Positions 17,813 to 27,224 are shown, counted from the first letter of the stretch. The stretch is 64,000 nucleotides of DNA from Candidatus Kuenenia stuttgartensis (GCA_945861465.1 CAMAVB010000007.1:1-64000), one strand, 5' to 3'. Notes: generated by a model from the sequence alone, not told the origin. Program-made: numbers and translations.

Positions 17813-17838
17813 GTAGCTTGACTCTCCGAGTCGAGTTG
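17813..17838. repeat. GTAGCTTGACTC hairpin repeat, copy 2
   Basis: CTTGACTCTCCGAGTCGAG is shared with 11761-11781. Here flanking ACAACTC (17803-17809) and GAGTTGT (17832-17838) extend the stem. It lies between the cytochrome and propeller genes, and an upstream-extended frame of the latter would run through it. Confidence 0.6.
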
Positions 17839-17889
17839 TCTTCTTACATTTTACATTCTGCTGCTTTACTTTCAGAGCTGATCCTAACA

Positions 17890-19389
17890 ATGCGAAGCAT
17901 TTTTTCTGACGTGATACGATCCCGGCCAGTCACTGCCTGTTTGCTGTTCATGTTATTGTCGAGCCTGGTCGAGGCTCAGGATACAATTCCGCCAGCGGAA
18001 GACGACTTTTATCCGCTCACCAGATTTCAGATTCCCCAAGGCATTGTGCTGGAGGCGGGAGCGATCGAACCGCTACCTGACGGCACACTGGCGATTGCCA
18101 CACGCCGGGGAGACATTTACCGAGTCTCGAATGCGTGGAGCGATGATCCCGCTGCGGCGACGTTCGAACTGTTTGCTCAAGGCATGCATGAAATCCTTGG
18201 CCTGAGTTACAAAGATGGCTGGTTGTATGCCACGCAGCGTTGTGAAGTGACACGGTTGCGAGATACCGACAACGATGGCAAAGCCGATGATTTCGAAACG
18301 TTCAATGACAGTTGGAGCATTAACGGCGACTATCACGAGTATGCGTTTGGCTCGCCATTCGACAAAGACGGGAACATGTGGGTTGTGCTGTGCCTGACGG
18401 GTTCATTTAACAGTGACTGCCCTTGGCGCGGATGGGCGCTGCGGATTGATGAGTCCGGGAAAACGATCCCGACATCCAGCGGTATTCGGTCACCGGGTGG
18501 TATCGGCTTCAATGCCGAAGGCGACGTCTTTTACACTGACAATCAGGGTCCGTGGAACGGCACCTGCAGTTTGAAATGGCTGCGCCCGGGATCGTTTCAG
18601 GGGCATCCAGGCGGCAATCGGTGGTTTTCATTGACTGCAGGAGGCAGGGATTCGGCACCGCAGGAACCACTGAGTGGCAGCCGGATCATGACCGAGGCAG
18701 ACAGGATTCCGGAGTACGAACCGCCTGTGATCTTGTTTCCGTATCAGAAGATGGGGCAAAGCGCCAGCGGAATTGCGTGCGACGTGAGCAAGGGGAAATT
18801 TGGTCCGTTTGAAAATCAATTGTTCGTGGGTGACGTGACGCACAGCACAGTCATGCGTTGCTTCATCGAAAAGATCAATGGCCACTATCAGGGAGCCTGT
18901 TTCCCGTTTCGTGAAGGGATCAGCTCAGGCACGCTGGCACTGCGGATGACGGACGATGCCACGATGTTTGTGGGAGGCACGAACCGTGGCTGGGGTTCCA
19001 GAGGGACTCGGCCATTCTCGCTGGAACGCCTGCGCTGGTCGGGAAAAATGCCATTTGAGATTCAGGAAATGCGAGCAAGGCCGGACGGGTTTGAACTCAC
19101 GTTTACGGAACCTGTCGATCCTGAGATCGCTCGGAAGCCCGAAACATGGACGATGGCAACGTACTGTTACATTTTTCAGTCCTCGTACGGCAGCCCGGAA
19201 GTCGATCACACCAAACCGGTCATCACTCAGATTGATGTTGCTGCCGACGGTCGATCAGTGCGTCTAAAAATTGATGGTATGCAACGCGGACACGTTCATG
19301 AACTGCACGCTGACGGCTTGAGATCCACTACCGGGATTCCTCTGCTGCATCCCGTGGCATATTACACGTTGAACTATATTCCTCTGTAG
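17890..19389 (+). CDS. Exported beta-propeller protein (PQQ/sorbosone dehydrogenase-like fold)
   Basis: A 499-residue protein with signal peptide [17 protein letters not shown]. Propeller-type motifs follow: [50 protein letters not shown] (Ca-binding-like) and [19 protein letters not shown]. It has no CxxCH, so electrons would go to a separate carrier, fittingly the multi-heme cytochrome encoded just upstream. The start at 17890 is chosen because upstream codons lie in a repeat. The stop codon TAG is part of a dispersed palindromic repeat beginning at 19385, so the C-terminus may have been reset by repeat insertion. The substrate is unknown. Confidence 0.8.
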   Translation: MRSIFSDVIRSRPVTACLLFMLLSSLVEAQDTIPPAEDDFYPLTRFQIPQGIVLEAGAIEPLPDGTLAIATRRGDIYRVSNAWSDDPAAATFELFAQGMHEILGLSYKDGWLYATQRCEVTRLRDTDNDGKADDFETFNDSWSINGDYHEYAFGSPFDKDGNMWVVLCLTGSFNSDCPWRGWALRIDESGKTIPTSSGIRSPGGIGFNAEGDVFYTDNQGPWNGTCSLKWLRPGSFQGHPGGNRWFSLTAGGRDSAPQEPLSGSRIMTEADRIPEYEPPVILFPYQKMGQSASGIACDVSKGKFGPFENQLFVGDVTHSTVMRCFIEKINGHYQGACFPFREGISSGTLALRMTDDATMFVGGTNRGWGSRGTRPFSLERLRWSGKMPFEIQEMRARPDGFELTFTEPVDPEIARKPETWTMATYCYIFQSSYGSPEVDHTKPVITQIDVAADGRSVRLKIDGMQRGHVHELHADGLRSTTGIPLLHPVAYYTLNYIPL

Positions 19390-19440
19390 GCCGGACCAAG
19401 CGCAGCGCCGTTCCGGCAGGCGCAAGGGAAGTGCCGGAAC
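19385..19440. repeat. Second copy of the 34-bp palindrome, right arm degraded
   Basis: Positions 19385-19418 are identical to the left arm at 7523-7556. The right arm survives only as TGCCGGAAC (19432-19440). The upstream gene's TAG is at 19387-19389, inside the repeat. Confidence 0.8.
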
Positions 19441-19610
19441 TGCTGCCGATTACACGCCCGGAAAGACATCTTGCCAGCAAACATCGCGAATTGTCGCGAA
19501 TCAGGAATAGTGTTTGTCATCCCGACAGAGCGGACTCTCGGTCTCTGCGACTATTCGTGTCAATTTGCGCCATTCGCGGGCAGAATACAATCAGGAATTG
19601 CGAGCGAATC

Positions 19611-19952
19611 ATGGGACTTCTGGCAGGCACAAAATTTGATCGACCACCGCATTGTAATCGCTGTGAAAAACTGGAATCTGAGTGTATCTGTCCGCCGCTG
19701 GAACCAGTTCGCACTCCGCCCGGAAAACAGACCGCGCGGATTGCCGTGGAAAAACGTAAGCACGGTCGCATGATGACTGTGATTCGCGGGCTGGCGGAGG
19801 AGGACAACGACTTGCCATCGTTGCTGAAACGCCTGAAGAATGCATGTGGAGCGGGTGGAACCATCACGGAGGACGGATTGGAAATCCAGGGCACCCATGT
19901 TGATCGAGTGCGGACAGAATTGCAGACAATCGGCTATAAAGTGAAGGGCTGA
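19611..19952 (+). CDS. SUI1/eIF1-like translation factor (YciH family) with Cys cluster
   Basis: A 113-residue protein. An N-terminal Cys-rich knuckle (HCNRCEKLESECICPP, CxxC then CxC) precedes a SUI1 domain with KRKHGRMMTVIRGL, LLKRLKNACGAGGTI and a C-terminal GLEIQGTHVDRVRTELQTIG. These are the basic loop and the GxGGT segment of eIF1/YciH. The bacterial homologue is linked to fidelity of start-codon selection, but its role is minor or unclear. The start ATG at 19611 gives the family's normal length; upstream frame is not conserved-looking. The four-Cys knuckle might bind zinc; this is inference. Confidence 0.85.
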   Translation: MGLLAGTKFDRPPHCNRCEKLESECICPPLEPVRTPPGKQTARIAVEKRKHGRMMTVIRGLAEEDNDLPSLLKRLKNACGAGGTITEDGLEIQGTHVDRVRTELQTIGYKVKG

Positions 19953-19954
19953 AC

Positions 19955-19985
19955 CGTAGCTCAGTCGCTCCGCCGACTGAGATTC
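19955..19985. repeat. Copy of the CGTAGCTCAG palindromic repeat
   Basis: Identical over 31 nt to 447-477, with hairpin CTCAGTCG/CGACTGAG around CTCCGC. It lies 3 bp after the SUI1-like gene. Confidence 0.85.
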
Positions 19986-20131
19986 GTGTCAGCACGCCCT
20001 GCGAAACAGTCGATTCCGGTTTCTGCCATGATCGCTGCAATTCACGGTCGGATTTTCGCCGGGCAGTGTCTATGATTCCTCTCAGCACACGATAATCAAC
20101 AAGCAAACTACGCTTCTGGAGACAGCCTGCC

Positions 20132-20917
20132 ATGAAAACAATCTTTGCTTCGATCTTCACCATACTTCTTGCAGCATTCTGCTGCCGATCAGTGGCACTG
20201 GCAATTGAAGAACCAGATGAAGCAAAGAAGTCGCCTGCGGTCGTCGATGAGAGCCGCTACGAAAACCGTCCGGATCATGATCCCAACGGTATCGGCAAGT
20301 TCTACATGGGGCGCGAGATCGCGCATGTGATGGGTTTCGGGCCAGGAGGTCAGGGGGCGGACTGGCTGGAACGGTCCAGTCGCGAAGAAGAAGAACGACT
20401 GACGCTGCTGGTGCGCTCGCTGCAGTTGAAGCCTGGTCACGCGGTGGCGGACATTGGTTCCGGCAGCGGAGTGATTTCGCTTCGCATGGCCGAGCAGTTA
20501 TTGCCGGATGGAAAAGTTTTCGCGGTGGATGTCCAGGATGAAATGCTGGAACGCCTGAAAGCCAACTGCGAACGCTTTGGCATCAGGAACATCGAACCTG
20601 TGAAGGGAACGCAGTACAAAACCGGACTGGAACCAGGCAGTGTGGACATGGCCATTATGGTGGATGTGTACCATGAGTTCGAATTCCCGCACGAGATGAT
20701 GACGGATATTGCAAGGGCGATGAAACCAGGTGGACGTGTGGTACTCGTGGAATACCGCAAGGAAGATCCGACGGTGCCCATCAAGGAAGTTCACAAGATG
20801 TCACAGGTTCAGGCAAGGAAAGAAGTTGAGCAGGCGGAGTTCGGTCTGCGATGGACAGAGACGATTCATGTGTTGCCGCGTCAGCATATTCTCGTATTCA
20901 CAAAACAGCAGGATTGA
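20132..20917 (+). CDS. Exported class I SAM-dependent methyltransferase
   Basis: A 261-residue protein beginning with a normal Sec signal (FASIFTILLAAFCCRSVALA). A Rossmann methyltransferase domain follows, with motif I VADIGSGSGVISLRMAEQL, an acidic loop AVDVQDEMLERLK, motif IV VDMAIMVDVYHEFEFPHEMM and post-motif MKPGGRVVLVEYR. The combination of a signal peptide with an SAM-dependent fold is odd, because SAM is cytoplasmic; the hydrophobic segment may be an anchor instead. It starts a tight cluster: a small membrane protein begins 4 bp after its stop, and that gene overlaps an RNase Z-like gene. The substrate is unknown. Confidence 0.85.
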   Translation: MKTIFASIFTILLAAFCCRSVALAIEEPDEAKKSPAVVDESRYENRPDHDPNGIGKFYMGREIAHVMGFGPGGQGADWLERSSREEEERLTLLVRSLQLKPGHAVADIGSGSGVISLRMAEQLLPDGKVFAVDVQDEMLERLKANCERFGIRNIEPVKGTQYKTGLEPGSVDMAIMVDVYHEFEFPHEMMTDIARAMKPGGRVVLVEYRKEDPTVPIKEVHKMSQVQARKEVEQAEFGLRWTETIHVLPRQHILVFTKQQD

Positions 20918-20920
20918 ATC

Positions 20921-21232
20921 ATGGACCGGACCACACTTCGCGGAATTGCCTTCTGGACAACAGTTGTCGCACACCTGATGCCATTGATGATCAGTGCGAT
21001 CTATGCCCCGGCGAGTTTTTCGCCCTTTGGAATTTCCGGCGAGGCGTTTTTCAGAGTGAAGTCAATGTTTAGTTTGTTTGTCAGTGTTGTCAGCGTCGGG
21101 TCATTGCTTGTGTACCTCGGCCTCGTCCACTACGACCTGATGACCGCTCAGCGACTTTCGGAACATGCGCGTGACTATCTGATCCGTGATCTGACGCAGT
21201 CGTCTGAGGAAAACAAATCGCATCATGGTTGA
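20921..21232 (+). CDS. Small two-helix membrane protein
   Basis: A 103-residue protein of unrecognised family. Two hydrophobic segments (roughly residues 8-30 and 49-72, the latter [20 protein letters not shown]) are separated by a short loop. The tail is charged and hydrophilic ([20 protein letters not shown]). It sits 3 bp after the methyltransferase gene and overlaps the next start by 8 bp, so it belongs to the same operon. No function is assigned. Confidence 0.7.
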   Translation: MDRTTLRGIAFWTTVVAHLMPLMISAIYAPASFSPFGISGEAFFRVKSMFSLFVSVVSVGSLLVYLGLVHYDLMTAQRLSEHARDYLIRDLTQSSEENKSHHG

Positions 21233-22094
21233 GAACCTTCCGTATGAAACCGTTCGTCATAAAGCACTGACGATTGAAGGGTACTCCCGCGCGGCCGTGC
21301 AGAGCTACTGGCGCATTCCGGAACTGAAAATCGGATTTGAACTGGGAGGCAGTCCATGGGCCTTCATGGGGACTCAGTACTTTCTGGTCACGCACGCGCA
21401 TCTGGACCATCTGGCCGCGTTGCCCGTGTATGTGGCGCGTCGCCGCATGATGAAGATGGAGCCACCCACGATTTATCTGCCGGAAGAGGTCGTCGATCCG
21501 GTCTGGGCGATGCTCAAAGCATGGCAGAAACTGGATCGCGGTCGGATGAATTGCGAACTGGTCGGCGTGAAGAGCGGCGACGTGCTGACGTTGTCGCGCG
21601 AACATCGAGTTGCCGTGTATGCGACGACGCATACTGTGCCGTCGGTCGGCTACGTCGTGTACGACGTGCGGAAAAAATTGAAGCCGGAGTTCCATGGCCT
21701 CCAGGGTGATCAGATTCGCGACCTGAAGTTTCAGGGGGTCGAAGTGGCTGCAGAATCCCTGACGCCGATTCTGGCCTTCACGGGAGATACGTCACCCGGA
21801 GGCCTTGATGCGCATCCCGACAATTTTGCCGCAGAAGTGCTGATCACGGAGATGACGTTTTTTCGTCCGGAACATCGCAAAGAAAAGATCCACAAGTTCG
21901 GCCATATGCATCTGGATGACATCCTGGATCGCGCCGACAGGTTTCAGAACCAACTGATCATTCTGGCGCATCTGAGTACCAGAACACACGATGCAGAGGC
22001 GAAACGTCGTCTGGATCAGCAGCTGCCGCCATCCCTTCGCAGTCGCGTACTGCTTTGGAAGCAGGGCGATCGACCACAATACGTTCCACAATAG
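21225..22094 (+). CDS. Ribonuclease Z-like metallo-beta-lactamase-fold protein
   Basis: A 289-residue MBL-fold protein. The metal motif is [15 protein letters not shown] (HxHxDH). Later elements are a [14 protein letters not shown] segment (typical RNase Z His motif), [11 protein letters not shown] (Asp ligand), [14 protein letters not shown] and a closing ILAHLSTR (His ligand). The order and spacing match the RNase Z/ElaC group, which cuts tRNA 3' trailers, rather than lactamases or glyoxalases. The exosite arm is short, so tRNA processing is not certain. It overlaps the preceding membrane-protein gene by 8 bp, an unusual setting for RNase Z. Confidence 0.75.
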   Translation: MVENLPYETVRHKALTIEGYSRAAVQSYWRIPELKIGFELGGSPWAFMGTQYFLVTHAHLDHLAALPVYVARRRMMKMEPPTIYLPEEVVDPVWAMLKAWQKLDRGRMNCELVGVKSGDVLTLSREHRVAVYATTHTVPSVGYVVYDVRKKLKPEFHGLQGDQIRDLKFQGVEVAAESLTPILAFTGDTSPGGLDAHPDNFAAEVLITEMTFFRPEHRKEKIHKFGHMHLDDILDRADRFQNQLIILAHLSTRTHDAEAKRRLDQQLPPSLRSRVLLWKQGDRPQYVPQ

Positions 22095-22742
22095 AATTGC
22101 GCAATAAAAAACCTCTCCCAGCGGTCATGAGCAAACGCGGTTGACACCCATTGATCAGATGAAAAAGGCGGGCACCCGACGCCCGGGTCATGTGATCCGA
22201 GACATAGTCGGCGTGACAGTCAGCCGGGATCAGACCGGGTTCCCTGTTGGGTTTATCTGTAGGGTCAACTTGTTTTGCTGCAAGACGAAGCTGGCAGAGG
22301 TAACGCACTTCAAGTGCAGCGACACGATACGCAGGCATCCGGTTTGACGCAAGCGCAAGTCCTCGCGACTTTAGCGGAATTTTTTTCTGATAAATTGCAG
22401 GAAAATGCCGATTCCGATTGATTCGCGGCCATATCCGATCTCACCATTCCGAGGCTCCGCGGGGTCAAAGGCACGGAATCATCCTCGCGACCGACATGTC
22501 GGAAATTCCGTTCCTGCGAATGGTAAGGCGACATCGCTTGACAGCATCGGTTCGCGGGGTAATGATCGAGGCCTCAGGAATAGTGCAGTGGAAGGCGGGT
22601 TTGGTCCAAATTCGCATTTTTGCGACGGCTGCGATAATTTTGCGGCAAGAGCCTGTTCTGAAGACCTTGGTGGCTATTGTGGTCGATCAGAAATCTGTTC
22701 CGGCAGGTTAACGGAATATTAAAGAAGATAGAGGGGCTGGCA
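22095..22742 (+). other. 648-bp region with no convincing gene
   Basis: Open frames here are short, overlap on both strands and have no recognisable domain. One hairpin (GGCGGGCACCCGACGCCCGG around 22168) and a promoter-like TTGACA at 22538-22543 with a weak downstream TAATGA are visible. The length before a STAS-domain gene suggests room for promoters or a structured leader, but nothing decisive is seen. Confidence 0.4.
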
Positions 22743-23102
22743 ATGTCAAAGTCCGATCGTCGGATTGATATCGAAGAAATTAGTGGTGTCACCGTCGCAC
22801 GTCTTCTGGAAAAGAAGATCCTCGACGAAGCAAATATTGATGCGCTGGGGCAGGAACTGTTTGCCCTCGTTGATAAGGACGGTCGCAAGAAAATTGTGCT
22901 GGACTTCACGCTCGTGGAATATCTCTCCAGCGCGGCTCTGGGAAAACTGATCACGATGCACAAGAAAACCAGCACCGCCGGTGGAAAACTGGCACTGTGC
23001 AGTATCCAGAAAGACATTCTGGACGTATTCAAAATCACGCAACTCAACAAAGTGCTGACGTTATGTAACGACCTCGACGATGCGCTGAAAAAAGTTGGTT
23101 AG
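22743..23102 (+). CDS. STAS-domain anti-sigma factor antagonist (RsbV/SpoIIAA-like)
   Basis: A 119-residue STAS protein. It contains KIVLDFTLVEYLSSAALGKL, the conserved phosphorylation-loop pattern with candidate Ser62/Ser63, and the following KLALCSIQKDILDVFKITQL helix. In partner switching, the unphosphorylated protein binds an anti-sigma kinase and frees a sigma factor or other target. The start is supported by GAGGGG 9 bases upstream. A matching HATPase-domain gene lies 108 bp downstream, so the pair is likely co-regulated. No sigma factor or PP2C phosphatase is in the window. Confidence 0.88.
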   Translation: MSKSDRRIDIEEISGVTVARLLEKKILDEANIDALGQELFALVDKDGRKKIVLDFTLVEYLSSAALGKLITMHKKTSTAGGKLALCSIQKDILDVFKITQLNKVLTLCNDLDDALKKVG

Positions 23103-23210
23103 TCCGACGAATTCAGAATTCCCGTCTTTCACGCGCGATGCTGCTTCCGGGATGTGTCGCAGACGTTGTTTGGGGAAGTTTTATTGTTTCCCTTCGGTTT
23201 CGAATGCGCT

Positions 23211-23645
23211 ATGACTGAACATGTGGAATTCAAAGTCAGCATCCCCAGCAGTCTCCACGAGGGTCTGGCATTGCAAGACCGGATCGTGCAGCTGATGGAA
23301 CGATTTGCCTATTCGCCGCGCGATGTGTTTGCCGTGCGGCTGTCGTTTGAAGAAGGTCTGGCAAACGCAATCAAGCACGGAAATCAACTGGATGAATCAA
23401 AGCTGGTGATGATCTCGTGTCGGATCGATGACAACAGAATGCGGGTCGAGATTCAGGATCAAGGCGCAGGATTTGAACCGCAAGCCGTGCCCGATCCGAC
23501 TCAGGATGAATTCATCGAACGCTCCACAGGTCGTGGCCTGCTGCTGATGCGTGTGTATATGGATCACAGCGAATATGCTGACGGAGGTCGCTGCCTGATC
23601 ATGGAACGCCAACGCAACAGTCCATTGCCGATCACGGAAAACTAA
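23211..23645 (+). CDS. RsbW/SpoIIAB-like anti-sigma regulatory serine kinase
   Basis: A 144-residue HATPase_c protein with the compact anti-sigma kinase layout. The N box is SFEEGLANAIKHGN (near 45-58), the G1 box IQDQGAGFEP, and the G2 region STGRGLLLMRVYMD. It would bind ATP and phosphorylate the Ser of the STAS partner encoded just upstream. The start at 23211 follows CGCT with no strong Shine-Dalgarno, but the upstream extension of the frame shows no conserved sequence. The target sigma factor or effector is not in view. Confidence 0.87.
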   Translation: MTEHVEFKVSIPSSLHEGLALQDRIVQLMERFAYSPRDVFAVRLSFEEGLANAIKHGNQLDESKLVMISCRIDDNRMRVEIQDQGAGFEPQAVPDPTQDEFIERSTGRGLLLMRVYMDHSEYADGGRCLIMERQRNSPLPITEN

Positions 23646-23806
23646 TCGCCGGAGGGGACTGACTTCTACAGGTCCTGGTTCGCGATCGAAACTGCTGGTA
23701 TGCTGCTGACCCCGCGATGCAAACTACGGGACTGGTGCCTCCACGCTCGCCGGTCTCCTGACGCATCGTGGACGGCTCCTCCATTTTCCCGCCAGGGTCT
23801 TTCGAA

Positions 23807-25261
23807 ATGAACAGTAAACTCGCTCAGCTGCAACATCAGACTCGCCGCCACTTTCTTTCTTCGTCGGGCGTCGGACTGGGAGCGATCGCACTTTCCTCAC
23901 TCAACGGCGGACTGGCTCAGGCGGATATCCCCATCGATCCCACCACGCCGTTGCAGGGACGAAAGCCGCACTTCGACGCAAAGGCGAAGCGAGTCATCTA
24001 TCTGCACCTGACCGGGTCGCCGCCGAATCTGGACATCTACGACTACAAGCCGGAACTTGTGAAACGCACGGGACAGGATTGCCCGGATGAATTCCTCAAG
24101 GGTCGAACATTCGCGTTTACGTCCGGCGTGCCAAAACTGCTCGGCACACCGCGGACGTTTACGCAGCACGGTCAATCGGGAACGTGGCTGTCGGATGCCG
24201 TACCGAATTTTCATCGCGTCGCTGACGACATGTGTTTCATTCATTCGATGAACACGGACCAGTTCAATCACGCTCCTGCGGAACTGCTGATCTACACCGG
24301 ATCTCCGCGTTCAGGCCGACCTTCAATGGGATCCTGGGTCACCTATGGATTGGGAACGGAAAACCAGGACTTGCCAGGATTTGTGGTTCTCATCAGCAGC
24401 GGTGTCCAGCCGAATGGCGGAGCGAACTCCTACGGCAGCGGATTCCTGCCATCCGTGTTTCAGGGAGTCCAATGTCGTTCCAAGGGTGACCCGGTCCTGT
24501 ACGTTTCGGATCCCGCTGGTATGGATCGTGCGATTCGCCGCAGATCGCTGGATGCTTTGAAGGAACTCAACCAGCTGCAGGCACAGGAACTTGGCCATCC
24601 GGAGACCATCACCCGTATTGCACAGTACGAGTTGGCTTATCGCATGCAAGCCTCCGTGCCGGAAGTCATGGATATCACAAAGGAAACGAAGGAGACTCAG
24701 GAAGCCTACGGCGCACAGCCGGGGGAATCCAGTTTTGCCAACAATTGCCTGCTGGCACGACGACTGGTGGAACAAGGTGTGCGATATGTGCAACTGTTTG
24801 ACTGGGGCTGGGACTTCCACGGAACCGGTGCTGGCGAAGGCCTCACAGATGGGCTCACCAACAAATGGGCGAAGACCGACAAGCCGATTGCGGCCCTGAT
24901 CGAAGACCTCAAACAGCGCGGGTTGTTTGAGGATACGCTGATTGTCTGTGGTGGAGAATTTGGACGCACGCCGTTCCGTGAAGGTCGCACAGCGGCGAGC
25001 AACATCCTGGGCCGCGACCACTTCCCGGACTGCTTTACGATGTGGATGGCTGGCGGTGGAGTCAAAGGTGGTTTCAACTACGGTCAGACCGACGAACTGG
25101 GTTTTGGCGTCGTGGAGAACAAAGTCACGCCACACGACCTGCAAGCGACGATTTTGCATCTGCTCGGTTTCAACCACGAACAGTTGACCTACCGTTTTCA
25201 GGGCCGCGATTATCGACTGACCGATGTGCATGGAAAAGTAATTGCGGATGTGATTTCGTAA
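23807..25261 (+). CDS. DUF1501 exported protein (second copy)
   Basis: A 484-residue DUF1501 protein with a Tat-like signal ([20 protein letters not shown], then LAQA). Family landmarks are [20 protein letters not shown], an [21 protein letters not shown] segment and [15 protein letters not shown], followed by [17 protein letters not shown]. It is only distantly similar to the copy at 10301 and belongs to the subgroup beginning with a longer mature N-terminus. The usual DUF1549/1553 partner is absent from its immediate surroundings. A DUF1559 pseudopilin follows 26 bp downstream. Confidence 0.92.
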   Translation: MNSKLAQLQHQTRRHFLSSSGVGLGAIALSSLNGGLAQADIPIDPTTPLQGRKPHFDAKAKRVIYLHLTGSPPNLDIYDYKPELVKRTGQDCPDEFLKGRTFAFTSGVPKLLGTPRTFTQHGQSGTWLSDAVPNFHRVADDMCFIHSMNTDQFNHAPAELLIYTGSPRSGRPSMGSWVTYGLGTENQDLPGFVVLISSGVQPNGGANSYGSGFLPSVFQGVQCRSKGDPVLYVSDPAGMDRAIRRRSLDALKELNQLQAQELGHPETITRIAQYELAYRMQASVPEVMDITKETKETQEAYGAQPGESSFANNCLLARRLVEQGVRYVQLFDWGWDFHGTGAGEGLTDGLTNKWAKTDKPIAALIEDLKQRGLFEDTLIVCGGEFGRTPFREGRTAASNILGRDHFPDCFTMWMAGGGVKGGFNYGQTDELGFGVVENKVTPHDLQATILHLLGFNHEQLTYRFQGRDYRLTDVHGKVIADVIS

Positions 25262-25287
25262 GTGGCGGTAACCGTAACAGGCAAACA

Positions 25288-26316
25288 ATGAATGTTTTTG
25301 AAAGAGATCCGATGCGAGTTTCCAATTTGCGTGATCGTACTCGCGGCTTCACTCTGATCGAACTGCTGGTAGTGATTGCGATCATTGCGATTCTGATCGC
25401 CCTCCTGCTCCCGGCAGTGCAACAGGCCCGCGAGGCTGCGAGGCGAACTCAGTGCCGCAACAATCTCAAACAGATTGGTCTCGCAATGCACAATTACCTC
25501 GACACCTTCAGTCGCTTTCCGCCGGTGTCCGTTCTGCCGATGGGAAGGACATTTGAACCGTATTCAGCGCACGTCCGGCTGCTTCCCTACATCGAACAGG
25601 TAAACCTGTCGAATCTCATTGACTGGAATGTCAGCTCGGAGTTTACAACCAATCCCCTGGCAGCGAAGACGCGCGTGGCGATCTACATGTGCCCCAGCGA
25701 AGTGAATGACCGAGCCCGGATCACGCCAACACTTGTGCATTACCCTTTGAACTATGGCTTCAATGAGGGCACGTGGTTCATTTACGATCCATTGACAGGA
25801 AATGTGGGGGATGGCATGTTTCATCCAAACCGAGCCTTCAGGGCGGCCGACGCGACGGATGGACTGAGCAACACACTGGGCGTTGCTGAGGTGAAGGCGT
25901 TTCAACCCAATTTGTGGGACACAAACAATCCCTCCACTCCGGGTGTTGCTCCGCCAGCCAACCCAGCTGCTGCATCGGCCTACTATGGCGGGACGTTCGA
26001 TTCCAACGGGCATACGGAATGGGTAGAAGGCGATGTCCATGAATCTGGTGTTACGACTACATTCACTCCCAATTCCCGCGTTCCCTATGTGAACGCAGGG
26101 ATTACTTATAGTATCGACATCACGTCCATGCGCGATGGGGAATCGACTACTGCACCCACTTATGCGGCAATTACGGCTCGAAGCTATCACACGGGCATTG
26201 TGAATACGCTGTTGATGGACGGATCTGCGCGTTCCGTGAGTGACAACATCGATCTCGGAGTATGGAGAGCTGTCGGGACGCGGAGTGGCGGCGAAACGCA
26301 GTCACTCGATCAGTAA
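25288..26316 (+). CDS. DUF1559 pseudopilin-like protein
   Basis: A 342-residue protein with a type IV-pilin-type leader. Charged residues precede the cleavage site in [20 protein letters not shown], followed by the DUF1559 signature [20 protein letters not shown] and [13 protein letters not shown]. The C-terminal beta domain ends with [20 protein letters not shown], the usual DGSVRF-like closing motif. Processing by prepilin peptidase (G/F cleavage) and surface assembly are inferred from family knowledge. Start 25288 is taken; 25312 has a somewhat better purine-rich leader. Many paralogues are typical in planctomycetes; a second lies at 56470. Confidence 0.93.
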   Translation: MNVFERDPMRVSNLRDRTRGFTLIELLVVIAIIAILIALLLPAVQQAREAARRTQCRNNLKQIGLAMHNYLDTFSRFPPVSVLPMGRTFEPYSAHVRLLPYIEQVNLSNLIDWNVSSEFTTNPLAAKTRVAIYMCPSEVNDRARITPTLVHYPLNYGFNEGTWFIYDPLTGNVGDGMFHPNRAFRAADATDGLSNTLGVAEVKAFQPNLWDTNNPSTPGVAPPANPAAASAYYGGTFDSNGHTEWVEGDVHESGVTTTFTPNSRVPYVNAGITYSIDITSMRDGESTTAPTYAAITARSYHTGIVNTLLMDGSARSVSDNIDLGVWRAVGTRSGGETQSLDQ

Positions 26317-26418
26317 GCCATGGCTACGCACCTGATTGTTCTTTTCATCGCGACTGCTTTTCAAAATCAGGGGTCGCCAGTTTCCCAGGAAATAACGGCC
26401 AATCAGGAGATTCCATTC

Positions 26419-26844
26419 ATGCCGTTTCGCTCATCCGCCAAGCGGCGAGGTCAAGCAAAAACTGCGGTGCTGGTGGTCACTTTGCTGGTCACCACAGCGA
26501 TTGCGATTTGGTTGTGGACTCGTACAGGCAGCCAGCCAGCCTTTGAGGCCGGTCGCAGCGTAGGGGAAGAGTTCCTGCGGGCGTTGCAGCATGGTCATCC
26601 GGATCAGGCGTGGGAGTCAACAACAGCAGAGTTCAAGAGCGCACAAGGCAAGGAAGCATTCATGCGGGATGTCAATTCTGTCAAGTTCCTCCAACAGCCA
26701 CTGGATTTTGTTTCCGTTCAGAGTGTCACAGTCGCCGAACAGCCTCGTACTGAATACCTGTTTCGCGGGAAGACTGGAGAGACCGTGCGAATCTTACTCG
26801 GGCAGGAAGACGGGGAATGGAAAGTGGATCGCTGCTTGAGGTAA
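26419..26844 (+). CDS. Membrane-anchored small alpha+beta domain protein
   Basis: A 141-residue protein. A basic N-terminus (SSAKRRGQAK) precedes one membrane helix (AVLVVTLLVTTAIAIWLW). An extracytoplasmic domain follows, reading VGEEFLRALQHGHPDQAWES, then an ETVRILLGQEDGEWKVDRC end. The pattern is like NTF2/DUF4878-type domains but is too short to assign. The start at 26419 is supported by AGGAG nine bases upstream; an earlier ATG at 26320 has none. It directly follows the DUF1559 gene, so a pilus-accessory role is possible but unproven. Confidence 0.65.
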   Translation: MPFRSSAKRRGQAKTAVLVVTLLVTTAIAIWLWTRTGSQPAFEAGRSVGEEFLRALQHGHPDQAWESTTAEFKSAQGKEAFMRDVNSVKFLQQPLDFVSVQSVTVAEQPRTEYLFRGKTGETVRILLGQEDGEWKVDRCLR

Positions 26845-27192
26845 ATAATCAAGGCGTTCAGGTCCGCAGAATGAGCGTCGGGCAGAACGAGAATCAACAC
26901 AAGTGTCAGCTGATAGTACCTTCACCCGGCAGCTAATGTTCGATTCATCAGGGCGCTCCAGGATCGCGGGTCATCCCTTGGTTTGGAAAACCAACTGAAT
27001 CAGCGGTCACGTGCCCAGCAACAGAACTTGTACTTTCGACCGCTGTTGCAGGGACACGGTGCGCAGCGTTCCATTCCGGGGTACTTCTCGGTCGATGTGG
27101 TTCCTGGATCGAACCGGGACGAAGGGCTGCTTTGTGAAGGGCTGCTTTGAAAACGATCTGCCGAACGCTCCCGATGCATTCGCGGAAATAAT
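26845..27192. other. Convergent intergenic stretch with a small duplication
   Basis: It lies between the membrane protein (+) and the enolase-superfamily gene (-). A tandem duplication of GGGCTGCTTTG (about 27124 and 27139) is visible. The only gene-like content is the small SEC-C frame listed separately. Confidence 0.4.
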
Positions 27193-27224
27193 TCATGATG
27201 TCGCCGGATCATTGGACGGTACAA
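27000..27224 (-). CDS. Small SEC-C motif protein (possible gene remnant)
   Basis: A frame of up to 74 residues ends in APCPCNSGRKYKFCCWARDR, a clean SEC-C zinc-binding motif (CxC...CC), as found at the end of SecA and many small proteins. The residues before it are low-complexity (QSSPSQSSPSS, caused by a tandem duplication) and do not look conserved. The frame overlaps the 3' end of the enolase-superfamily gene by 32 bp. It may start internally (27179), or be the last part of a decayed larger gene. Confidence 0.45.
   Translation of the reverse strand: MYRPMIRRHHELFPRMHRERSADRFQSSPSQSSPSSRFDPGTTSTEKYPGMERCAPCPCNSGRKYKFCCWARDR

Noticed and set aside
22168-22189. Terminator for the RNase Z-like gene
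   Set aside because: The GC hairpin has no T-tract and lies 74 bp after the stop; not strong enough to call.
22405-22722. Short plus-strand frames before the STAS gene
   Set aside because: Two overlapping frames of similar length with no domain, no ribosome site and no conserved-looking composition.
25042-25287. 5' extension of the DUF1559 frame into the DUF1501 gene
   Set aside because: The upstream 82 codons are an off-frame reading of the DUF1501 C-terminus; the pilin leader starts at 25288 or 25312.
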